Shown here: one piece after another, positions 16,777 through 24,150 of the stretch
Layout: every line of letters starts with the position of its first letter
How positions within the stretch are numbered: position 1 is the stretch's first letter
Source of the DNA: Paralcaligenes ureilyticus
GTDB lineage: Bacteria; Pseudomonadota; Gammaproteobacteria; Burkholderiales; Burkholderiaceae_B
Assembly (NCBI RefSeq): GCF_004346225.1
Contig: NZ_SMAJ01000009.1
Location: forward strand, 62,001-126,000
Length of the DNA stretch: 64,000 nucleotides
Reading direction: 5' to 3'
Translations under genes and position numbers: made by a program
Notes under the pieces: model-generated
The model's input: only the letters and a program-made list of their open reading frames with translations
What the model was told of the DNA's origin: nothing
The model's database searches: none

Positions 16777-17328
16777 ATGACGATCGAAGCAGAACGCGTC
16801 CAGTTGCTGAAGCATGCAGGGCCGGTTTCGCCGGTCCGCCGCGATGTGCTGGCTGGCCGCGATCAAAAGACGTATCGGATCCCCTTGTGCCGCGGTGAAA
16901 CGCTGTACGCGTCGGTGGTGCATTCATTGAAGGCGCTGAAGATCAAGACCGCCGCGTTAAGCATCAAGACGCTCAGGCTGGACAGCTTGCGTTATTGCAT
17001 GACGCGGGAGGGAACCGGGGATGAGCCGCTCGCGGCCTATTCGCCGCCCCGCACGCTGTCGGAGCCGTCGTTGCTGATTGGATCAGGGGCCACTGTCGGA
17101 GCCGACCAGCAAGGCGGCTATTTCATACATTGCCACGGTTTTGTGGTGACGCCGGCCGGCGACATGATCGGAGGCCATTTTCTGACCGAGGACTGTCTTA
17201 TCGGCGAAGACGGCGTGGCCTACCTGCATGCGCTCGATTTCCTGAATCTTGTGATCGGCGTCGACCCGGAAGTCAAAACGACGGTATTCCAGCCCACTTA
17301 TCGCGAGGCACATCATGCACCTGATTGA
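16777..17328 (+). CDS. DUF296/PPC-domain protein, first of a tandem pair
   Basis: 183 residues from the ATG at 16777, with AAAGGA 8 bp upstream; in-frame ATGs further up lie in or next to the REP. The PPC (plant and prokaryote conserved) fold is suggested by RGETLYASVVHSLKALKIKTA, then an HCHGFV strand and GDMIGGHFLTEDCLIGEDG; the HxH plus GGH histidines match the metal-site pattern of bacterial PPC trimers. No enzymatic role is established for the family. The gene overlaps the next PPC gene by 14 bp and lies between a CoA ligase and an SDR, so it probably serves the same pathway. Confidence 0.78.
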   Translation: MTIEAERVQLLKHAGPVSPVRRDVLAGRDQKTYRIPLCRGETLYASVVHSLKALKIKTAALSIKTLRLDSLRYCMTREGTGDEPLAAYSPPRTLSEPSLLIGSGATVGADQQGGYFIHCHGFVVTPAGDMIGGHFLTEDCLIGEDGVAYLHALDFLNLVIGVDPEVKTTVFQPTYREAHHAPD

Positions 17329-17710
17329 ACAAGGACATACCGGTCGGATTTTCTATCTGCGCATTCATCCGAACGAAGATCTGGTGCAGAGTCTGGAAAA
17401 GGCGTTCATGGATGCGGGCCTGACACGCGCGCTGGTGCGCGGCGGGCTGGGCAGTCTGGCGCATGGCTGCGTGGCCGTGGGGCCGGGCAAGCAAGAGGAT
17501 ATGCCAGGCCCGGCAGTTGAAATCCTTCATCTGAGCGGCGAGATTTCCTCTGAGGCCGGCCGGAATCCGCGGGCCCGCCTCACGGGGGCGGTGCTGGATA
17601 CGTTTGGAGCCATCCACGCGGGGGAATTCGTCACGGGCCGCAACCCTGCCTGCATGACGATCGAAGTGGTCATGGAAGAGTGGGTGGTGGAACAGTCTTT
17701 TGAATATTAA
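17315..17710 (+). CDS. DUF296/PPC-domain protein, second of a tandem pair
   Basis: 131 residues. The PPC-like pattern is GRIFYLRIHPNEDLVQSLEKAFMDAG, then RGGLGSLAHGCV, VEILHLSGEISS and CMTIEVVMEEWVVEQ. Unlike its upstream partner it lacks the HxH and GGH histidines, so it may be the non-metal subunit of a hetero-oligomer. It overlaps the first PPC gene by 14 bp. The function is unknown; co-transcription with a thiolase, an acyl-CoA synthetase and an SDR is the only clue. Confidence 0.78.
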   Translation: MHLIEQGHTGRIFYLRIHPNEDLVQSLEKAFMDAGLTRALVRGGLGSLAHGCVAVGPGKQEDMPGPAVEILHLSGEISSEAGRNPRARLTGAVLDTFGAIHAGEFVTGRNPACMTIEVVMEEWVVEQSFEY

Positions 17711-17752
17711 GCGGGCGACCCGCAATCTCAGTTAATGAATAGGCGAAAAACG

Positions 17753-18529
17753 ATGAGTAAAGTATCTGGTGTGGTGGTGGTGACGGGCGGTGCGTCCGGG
17801 ATTGGCCTGGCTCTGGTCGGTGGGCTGCTGGCAGACGGCTGGAAGGTGCTGGTCATGGATCTGCTGCCGGAGCGTGTGGCGGCGGTTGAAAAGGAATTCC
17901 AGTCGCCGGACCCGTCGCGGATTCGCGGTGTGGCGGTGAATGTGACCGACGAAGCGGCGGTGGCGGCGGCGATCGACCGGTGCGAAGCCGAGTTCGGCCC
18001 GGTTGCCGGCCTGGTCAATTCGGCCGGGATTGCCGCGGTGGTCCCTTTTTTGCAAACCGAAGCGACGGCCTTTCGAAAAATTCTCGACGTCAATGTGATC
18101 GGTTCATTTATCGTCGCCAAAGCCGTATCGCTCAAAATGAAGCAGCGCGGCACAGGCGCGATCGTGAACATCTCTTCCGTGTCGGGAGGGCGTGGCAGCT
18201 ACGGCCGCACGGCTTATGGGGCCTCCAAGGGCGCAATCATTACCATGACCCGGGTCATGGCCAATGAACTGGCCGAGTTCGGCATACGCGTCAATGCGAT
18301 CGCGCCCGGCCCTATCGATACGCCGATGGTCAAAGCGATGCACACCCAGGAGGCGCGCGGGCAGTGGAACGCGGCGGTTCCCATGCATCGCTACGGCGCG
18401 CCCGAAGAGCTATGCGGCACCGCCAACTGGCTGCTCGACAGTACGAAATCCAGCTACGTAACCGGCCAGATCATTGCCGTAGACGGCGGCTACGATAGTT
18501 CAGGCCTGATAAGCCATCACGCGGCTTAG
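17753..18529 (+). CDS. Short-chain dehydrogenase/reductase of the CoA cluster
   Basis: 258 residues from the ATG at 17753; an upstream ATG at 17735 lacks a ribosome site. A classical SDR: VTGGASGIG nucleotide loop, NSAG, catalytic Ser in NISSVSGGRGSYG, Tyr/Lys in YGASKGA, and closing IAVDGGYD. It probably oxidises a hydroxyacyl intermediate. It is the last gene of the plus-strand unit beginning with the IclR gene. A second SDR sits in the divergent TRAP operon, so the pathway may use two redox steps. Confidence 0.92.
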   Translation: MSKVSGVVVVTGGASGIGLALVGGLLADGWKVLVMDLLPERVAAVEKEFQSPDPSRIRGVAVNVTDEAAVAAAIDRCEAEFGPVAGLVNSAGIAAVVPFLQTEATAFRKILDVNVIGSFIVAKAVSLKMKQRGTGAIVNISSVSGGRGSYGRTAYGASKGAIITMTRVMANELAEFGIRVNAIAPGPIDTPMVKAMHTQEARGQWNAAVPMHRYGAPEELCGTANWLLDSTKSSYVTGQIIAVDGGYDSSGLISHHAA

Positions 18530-18557
18530 GCGGCGGGTTTTTTTACGAGGTAAAGAA

Positions 18558-18625
18558 TGGCAGCCACAAGGGCTGCCGCTACAAGCGATGGGCGATTTTT
18601 GTAGCGGCAGCCCTTGTGGCTGCCA
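18558..18625. repeat. REP pair, two subtype A copies, inward GTAG
   Basis: Copies at 18558-18582 (minus) and 18601-18625 (plus) are 25-bp reverse complements 18 bp apart, so the whole 68 bp can fold as one long hairpin. It lies between the convergent SDR and SET-domain genes and probably serves as a bidirectional transcript end. Confidence 0.93.
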
Positions 18626-18636
18626 CACGCATCACC

Positions 18637-19212
18637 CTATTTCATTTTCTTGCCGGATTTTTTCTCATCAGACTTCTTCTTTTCAGACTTTTTCCCGTCG
18701 GGTTTTTTCGACCCCGGCTTTTTCCCCTCGGCTCCTTTCGATTTGGCTTTTTTCGGCAGCGCCAGCATGGTGCCGCGGCAGGTTTTGGCACCGCACAGGC
18801 AGCGATATTCCCGGCGCAGCTTCCGGGTGATTTTTTCGTCCATGACCAAGCCGTAGTCATAGAACAACTCGTCGCCTGATGCGATATCGCGCAAGGCAAC
18901 GATATATACATGCTTGCCTTTGGCGCTTTCCTGGGCTTCGCAGTTGGGGGCGCAGGAGTGATTGATCCAGCGCGCGTCGTTGCCGTGGTCGCCGCCGTCG
19001 ATGACTTTGCCCGAGCTGATGGCAAAGAAGAACGTGTGGAAGGGATCGTCGGGATTGACCGGATGCAAGGCGTCGGCCCGTTCAGGGCTGATGCGTTTGC
19101 CGGCGTATTCAATAATGCGGGTTCCGGCCTTGATGTTTCGCGCGGCGAAGACGCCGGTGCCATGCAGGGTGGATTGTCTGACGGTGTGCCAGGGCACGGG
19201 GGAATCGGTCAT
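18637..19212 (-). CDS. SET-domain protein lysine methyltransferase with lysine-rich tail
   Basis: 191 residues. The SET core covers about residues 8-130: GTGVFAARNIKAGTRIIEYAGKRIS (start of SET, AdoMet-binding strand), ARWINHSCAPNCEAQ (the NHSCxPNC hallmark) and GDELFYDYGL (catalytic Tyr). A post-SET CxC-like cluster CLCGAKTCRGTM follows, normally zinc-binding with a SET cysteine. After residue 152 comes a tail of about 39 residues, nearly half lysine, with repeating KKSxxKKS units. The family transfers methyl groups to protein lysines. The bacterial substrate is unknown; a histone-H1-like DNA-binding protein is a reasonable guess. Confidence 0.92.
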   Translation of the reverse strand: MTDSPVPWHTVRQSTLHGTGVFAARNIKAGTRIIEYAGKRISPERADALHPVNPDDPFHTFFFAISSGKVIDGGDHGNDARWINHSCAPNCEAQESAKGKHVYIVALRDIASGDELFYDYGLVMDEKITRKLRREYRCLCGAKTCRGTMLALPKKAKSKGAEGKKPGSKKPDGKKSEKKKSDEKKSGKKMK

Positions 19213-19275
19213 AAGATGGCTTTACAGGATTGTTCCATTTCCAGTCAATCGCGAACGCGAAAGCGAAGCGCAGGT

Positions 19276-19300
19276 GTAGCGGCAGCCCTTGTGGTTGCCA
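19276..19300 (+). repeat. REP element, subtype A with one stem mismatch
   Basis: GTAG head and GGCAGCC arm, but the second arm reads GGTTGCC, leaving one G-T wobble. It is located in the divergent gap between the SET gene and ilvB. Confidence 0.85.
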
Positions 19301-19371
19301 TCGATACGGCCAAGCGGACAAGTAAAGCGGGCACCGTGCACGGCTGATTAAAAGTGGAATAACAGGGTAGT

Positions 19372-19412
19372 GAATAATACGCGACAATAGCGTATCTTAT
19401 TTGTGATTATTC
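19372..19412. promoter_or_regulatory. Nested palindrome just upstream of the acetolactate synthase start
   Basis: Outer arms GAATAAT (19372-19378) and ATTATTC (19406-19412) enclose inner arms ATACGC (19377-19382) and GCGTAT (19390-19395). The structure ends 9 bp before the GTG start. The start has no visible Shine-Dalgarno sequence, so this may be an operator over the promoter of a leaderless or short-leader transcript. Confidence 0.4.
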
Positions 19413-19421
19413 GGCCATCTC

Positions 19422-21170
19422 GTGAATATTTCTACTGAAGCACTCAGCCGCACCGGCGCGCAAGTTCTGTTGCAGACCCTGATCGACCACGGCGTCGATA
19501 CCATTTTTGGTTATCCGGGGGGGGCTGTGCTGCCCCTGTATGATGCGCTCTATTCCGAGCCCCGCATTCATCACGTGCTGGTGCGCCACGAGCAGGCGGC
19601 CATGCATGCGGCCGAGGGTTATGCGCGCTCTACCGGCCGTCCCGGCGTGGTCCTGGTCACCTCCGGGCCCGGCATGGCCAACACCACGTCAGGGTTGCTC
19701 GATGCCTTGTGCGATTCCATTCCGGTCTTGTGCATTAGCGGTCAGGTAGCCACCGGCGCAATCGGCACCGACGCATTCCAGGAGTGCGACGCCGTGGGCA
19801 TTTCGCGCCCCGTCACGAAATGGAATGCGCAGATCCGGCGCAGCGAAGACGTGGCCGCCATTGTCGCCAAGGCCTATCGCTTGACGACGCAGGGCCGGCC
19901 CGGCCCAGTATTGCTCGATTTCCCCAAAGACATCCAGATTGGCCCAGTGCCTGCCGACTTTACTCAAAGCGAAAGCGCTAATCCGTCTGTTGGCCTCGAG
20001 GCGGCGAGCCCGGTGGCTGAAGCCGCCGTCAAACGGGCGGCGGCCTTGATTGCCAATGCCCGGCGGCCGGTATTCTATGGCGGCGGCGGCTTGGTGAATT
20101 CGGGCATAGACGCATGCCAGGTCTTTGCAAGCCTGGTACAGGAAGTGGGTGCGCCGTGCACCCTGACGCTGATGGGACTGGGCGCCTTCCCGGCCGACGA
20201 TCCCCTCTTTGTCGGCATGCTGGGCATGCATGGCACGCTGGAGGCCAACCTGGCCATGCATCATGCCGATTTGATTGTTTGCGTGGGTGCGCGCTTCGAC
20301 GACCGGATTACCGGCCGCCTGTCGGATTTCTGTCCGCACGCCAGCAAAATCCACATCGATATTGATCCCGCTTCGATCAACAAGGTGGTGCGCGCCGACG
20401 TGGCGATGGTGGGCGATTGCTATCCGCTGCTGCGCGCCTTGCGCAAAGAGCTGGGGCAGGCCGATCTGCCCGCTGGCCGCCTTGATGCCTGGTGGCAGCG
20501 CATAGGCGTGTGGCGTGCGCGGGATTGCCTGAAGGTCGTGCCGTCGACCGAGCATATTTTGCCGCAGCACCTGATGCAGCGGATCGACCATGCCTTGACC
20601 GGCACCGATGCCATCATCTCTACCGACGTGGGCCAGCATCAGATGTGGGCCGCGCAATATATCAAGTTCAATCGTCCCAATCGCTGGCTGACCTCGGGCG
20701 GCGCGGGAACCATGGGGTATGGCGTGCCGGCTGCCTTCGGCGCCCAGATCGCGCATCCCGACAAACTGGTTGTCTGCGTAAGCGGCGATGCCTCGGTGCT
20801 GATGAATATCCAGGAGTTGGCCAGCGCCATCCAGCATCAAACGCCGATCAAGGTCGTGCTATGCAATAACGGACACATGGGGATGGTGCGTCAGTGGCAG
20901 GAATTGATACATGAAGGCCGCTATAGCCATAGCTACAACGCCTCGCTGCCCGATTTCGTGGCCCTGGCCAAAGCCTTTGGCTGGGGGGCGGCGCGTGTCG
21001 AGGACCCGGCGCAGCTGGACGCCGCCCTGGCGCAATGCCTGGCCTACCCGGGCCCCTTCTTTCTGGATGTGGTGGTGCTGGCGCAGGAAAACTGCTTCCC
21101 CATGATGCCCGCCGGTTGCGGCCATCAGCAGGTCATGCTGTCGGAAGACACCTGGTATGTGGAAGATTGA
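19422..21170 (+). CDS. ilvB: Acetolactate synthase, large (catalytic) subunit
   Basis: 582 residues from a GTG start. A ThDP-dependent enzyme of anabolic AHAS type: the catalytic Glu and its context [14 protein letters not shown] then [21 protein letters not shown]-domain segments, and the ThDP motif [25 protein letters not shown] with later [13 protein letters not shown]. It joins two pyruvates, or pyruvate with 2-ketobutyrate, for branched-chain amino-acid synthesis. No small regulatory subunit gene (ilvN/ilvH) lies downstream; instead a REP pair and the convergent topB follow. It may be a second AHAS or may use a subunit encoded elsewhere. Confidence 0.9.
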   Translation: MNISTEALSRTGAQVLLQTLIDHGVDTIFGYPGGAVLPLYDALYSEPRIHHVLVRHEQAAMHAAEGYARSTGRPGVVLVTSGPGMANTTSGLLDALCDSIPVLCISGQVATGAIGTDAFQECDAVGISRPVTKWNAQIRRSEDVAAIVAKAYRLTTQGRPGPVLLDFPKDIQIGPVPADFTQSESANPSVGLEAASPVAEAAVKRAAALIANARRPVFYGGGGLVNSGIDACQVFASLVQEVGAPCTLTLMGLGAFPADDPLFVGMLGMHGTLEANLAMHHADLIVCVGARFDDRITGRLSDFCPHASKIHIDIDPASINKVVRADVAMVGDCYPLLRALRKELGQADLPAGRLDAWWQRIGVWRARDCLKVVPSTEHILPQHLMQRIDHALTGTDAIISTDVGQHQMWAAQYIKFNRPNRWLTSGGAGTMGYGVPAAFGAQIAHPDKLVVCVSGDASVLMNIQELASAIQHQTPIKVVLCNNGHMGMVRQWQELIHEGRYSHSYNASLPDFVALAKAFGWGAARVEDPAQLDAALAQCLAYPGPFFLDVVVLAQENCFPMMPAGCGHQQVMLSEDTWYVED

Positions 21171-21204
21171 GGGGTGCGTGATTGGGGATTGAGGCGCGCG
21201 TGAT

Positions 21205-21302
21205 GTAGCGCCAGCCCTGTAGCGCCACCCCTTGTGGGTGGCATGTGCGCCATTGAAGAGGCGGTATCTTGCATGGATGACAGGCACAAGGCCTGTCGCT
21301 AC
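21205..21302. repeat. REPIN: truncated REP plus C (plus) and D (minus) pair
   Basis: A 14-bp truncated head (21205-21218) abuts a full subtype C copy at 21219-21243. After 34 bp a subtype D copy follows at 21278-21302 on minus. The full outward-GTAG unit is 84 bp, and its linker shares GTATCTTGC with the units at 45674-45758 and (as GTATTTTGC) 62149-62233. Confidence 0.9.
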
Positions 21303-21304
21303 AC

Positions 21305-24088
21305 TCAAAACGGCGGATCATCCTCCGCCGCGGCGCTGGAGCCCTCCGTTTGCGCAACGGTCTTTTTCGCGGTGGTTTTGCCGGCGGTTTTCCGGGCACC
21401 TGTCTTAGCCGTTTTCGCCGCCGTTTTCCGGGTTGTTTTGGTGGCTTTCCCGGCCGTTTTCTTCACCGCTGTTTTGGTGGCGGCCTTTTTTCCGTTTGCT
21501 GTGCCGGCCTTGGCCTGATCGGTGTCGCTGACAGTATCGCCAGCCGCTTTCGTCGCCCGTTTCGTCCCGGCCTTGCCGGCCGTTTTTGCGGCTGGCTTGG
21601 TTGCCGTCTTGGCCGCTGTTTTGCGGCCCGGCTTTTCGGCTCGGGGCTCGAATTCGAAACCGATTTTGCCGCTGTCCTGTTTGACCAGGAAGGCCTTGAA
21701 TTTACGGTTGGTGCGGCTGGAAACAAAGCCGGCGAGCAAATCTGTTTTGCCTTCGGTGAGCAACTTCCGGATCTGCTCTGGGGAAATTTCCTGTTGCAGA
21801 ATCATTTTTCCGGACCGGAAGTCGCAGCTTTTCTCTGGTCCCACCGACTTCTCGCACACGTAGTTCATTCCATGCTCGTAGACATGGTTGCCGCATTTGG
21901 GGCACGCCCCTAATGAGCTTTGAGCCGAAAAGTCGACGGGTTCGCTGTCCTTTTCGTCGTTTTGGCCGAAATCGAACTCGAGTTTATATTCGTCGGTAAT
22001 CCGCAAAAGAGCGGCGAATGGCCGGCCCATTTTGCTGATGAATCCGGGCAGGGGGCCCAATGTGCGTTTGCTAAGCAGTTCTTCGACTTCGGCGATTTCG
22101 AAGGTGCGTCCGCCCGGGTGCTTGCCGATAGAGAAGTCGCAACTGGTGCAGGCGTAGCGGCGGTAATTTTCTTTAACGACGGCGCCGCATTTGGGGCAGG
22201 GTGTGGAAAGCGTGGCGTAATCGCCGGGCACGGTATCGCGCTCGTATTCTTTGGCGCGTTTGACAATAACCTGTGTCATTTGCGCGATTTCGCGCATGAA
22301 GGCTTCGCGGTCGAGCTCGCGGTGTTCGATTTGCTTAAGGCGGTGCTCCCATTCACCTGTCAGTTCGGGAGAGGTCAGTTCGTTGACACCCAGGCCCGAT
22401 AGCAGGGTCATGAGCTGGCGCGTTTTGGCGCTGGCGATCAGGTCGCGTCCTTCGCGGCGCAAATAGCCTTCGTTCAACAAGCCCTCGATGATGGCGGCCC
22501 GCGTGGCCGGGGTGCCCAGTCCGCGCTCGGACATGGCTTCGCGCAGCGCTTCGTCGTCGACCAGCTTGCCCGCCCCTTCCATGGCCGACAGCAAAGTAGC
22601 TTCGTTATAGTGCGCAGGCGGTTTGGTGACCAGTTCTTTGGCTTCGATTTCGTCGGTCTTGACGGTTTCGCCTTGAGCGACAGCGATCAGATTGGCTTCG
22701 TCGCCTTGTGCTTCGCGGCCGTAAATGGCCAGCCAGCCCGGCTTGACGAGCACCTTGCCCTCGGTTTTGAAATGGTGCCCCGAGACTTGGGTGATGCGTG
22801 TTGTAAGGTGAAACTCGGCCGCCGGGAAAAACACCGCCAGAAAGCGCCGGGTAATGAGTTCGTAGATTTTGCCCTCGGCGTCGCTCAGGTCGCGCGGGAT
22901 CTGCAGTGTAGGAATAATGGCGAAGTGATCCGACACCTTTTTGCTGTCGAAGATCCGCCGATTGAGTTTGACCCATTCATTCTTGCATACGGTGGAGGCA
23001 AAGGGCCGCACACTGGCCGCCGCGGCGGAGCCACCTTCGGACAGTGCCTGCATGGTTTGCCTGACGGTTTGCAGATAATCGTCGGGCAGGTAGCGCGAAT
23101 CGGTACGGGGATAGGTCAGCGCCTTATGGCGTTCGTATAGCGTTTGAGCGAGCGACAACGTGGTTTTGGCCGAGAAGCCAAAACGCGAATTGGCTTCTCG
23201 CTGCAATGAGGTCAGGTCAAACAGTGCGGGCGACAACTGCGTCGACGGTTTGGATTCTTCGCTGACCCGCCCCGGCTGGTCGCGGCAAGCCGCGACGATA
23301 GTGCGGGCCGCCGTCTGCGACCATAGCCGCGCATCGCGCTGCTCGGGGTCGGTTTCGTCTTTGGCGAATTTGGGGTCGAACCAGCGTCCGGTATAAAACC
23401 CCGCCGCCGCAACAAAAGTGGCATGAACTTCCCAATAGGCGCGCGGCACGAATGCGCGGATACGATCTTCGCGCTCGGCGACAATGGCCAAGGTGGGCGT
23501 TTGGACGCGACCCACAGGGGTTTTGAAGAACCCGCCGTCTTTGCTATTGAAGGCGGTCATGGCCCGCGTACCATTGATGCCGACCAGCCAGTCGGCCTCG
23601 GCGCGTGATCGGGCCGCCGCTTCCAGAGGCTTTAAATCCTCGTCGTCGCGCAAGTTGGCGAAGGCTTCACGAATGGCCGACTGCGTCATGGAACGCAGCC
23701 ACAGACGCTGTATGGGCTTCTTGACGCCCGAATATTGCACAATGTAGCGGAAAATCAGCTCACCCTCACGCCCTGCGTCGCAGGCGTTGATGACGGCGTG
23801 CACGTCTTTGCGCTTGAGCAGCCTGACCAGCAGCTTGAGCCGTTCGGCCGATCTTTTATCGGTCGGCCCAAGCTCGAACTGGGGCGGAATCACCGGCAGA
23901 TGGGCAAAACTCCATTTGCCGCGCACCGGATCATTGGGCGCGACCAGGCTCAGCAGATGGCCCACACTGGAGGAGAGTACGAATTGCTCGCTTTCAAAAT
24001 AGTCGCCGTCCCGGGTAAATCCTCCCAGGGCGCGGGATATATCTAGGGCAACCGACGGCTTTTCGGCAATAATCAGCGTTTTGTTCAT
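21305..24088 (-). CDS. topB: DNA topoisomerase III with histone-H1-like tail and SSB-like tip
   Basis: 927 residues, against about 650 for the E. coli enzyme. N-terminal TOPRIM (KTLIIAEKPSVALDISRALGG, acidic residues at YIVNACDAGREGELIFR-like positions), then the type IA core with the catalytic tyrosine in LTYPRTDSRYLP (about residue 326). Two C-terminal zinc ribbons follow (CPKCGAVVKENYRRYACTSC, and CPKCGNHVYEHGMNYVC with a later C). About 110 residues of Lys/Ala/Thr repeats resembling histone H1 close the chain. The last residues are AEDDPPF, similar to the acidic C-terminal tip of SSB. It decatenates DNA and resolves recombination intermediates. Confidence 0.95.
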   Translation of the reverse strand: MNKTLIIAEKPSVALDISRALGGFTRDGDYFESEQFVLSSSVGHLLSLVAPNDPVRGKWSFAHLPVIPPQFELGPTDKRSAERLKLLVRLLKRKDVHAVINACDAGREGELIFRYIVQYSGVKKPIQRLWLRSMTQSAIREAFANLRDDEDLKPLEAAARSRAEADWLVGINGTRAMTAFNSKDGGFFKTPVGRVQTPTLAIVAEREDRIRAFVPRAYWEVHATFVAAAGFYTGRWFDPKFAKDETDPEQRDARLWSQTAARTIVAACRDQPGRVSEESKPSTQLSPALFDLTSLQREANSRFGFSAKTTLSLAQTLYERHKALTYPRTDSRYLPDDYLQTVRQTMQALSEGGSAAAASVRPFASTVCKNEWVKLNRRIFDSKKVSDHFAIIPTLQIPRDLSDAEGKIYELITRRFLAVFFPAAEFHLTTRITQVSGHHFKTEGKVLVKPGWLAIYGREAQGDEANLIAVAQGETVKTDEIEAKELVTKPPAHYNEATLLSAMEGAGKLVDDEALREAMSERGLGTPATRAAIIEGLLNEGYLRREGRDLIASAKTRQLMTLLSGLGVNELTSPELTGEWEHRLKQIEHRELDREAFMREIAQMTQVIVKRAKEYERDTVPGDYATLSTPCPKCGAVVKENYRRYACTSCDFSIGKHPGGRTFEIAEVEELLSKRTLGPLPGFISKMGRPFAALLRITDEYKLEFDFGQNDEKDSEPVDFSAQSSLGACPKCGNHVYEHGMNYVCEKSVGPEKSCDFRSGKMILQQEISPEQIRKLLTEGKTDLLAGFVSSRTNRKFKAFLVKQDSGKIGFEFEPRAEKPGRKTAAKTATKPAAKTAGKAGTKRATKAAGDTVSDTDQAKAGTANGKKAATKTAVKKTAGKATKTTRKTAAKTAKTGARKTAGKTTAKKTVAQTEGSSAAAEDDPPF

Positions 24089-24150
24089 GAATTTCCAGTG
24101 ACTTCATTTCGGCGGTCGTAGCGCGGATGATACGAGCGGAGAATCGCACT

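Noticed and set aside
19207-19347. A leader peptide for ilvB in the gap before it (frame with AAALVVA).
   Set aside because: The aliphatic run is just the translation of a REP element; no Val/Leu/Ile codon cluster of attenuator type and no matching terminator were found.
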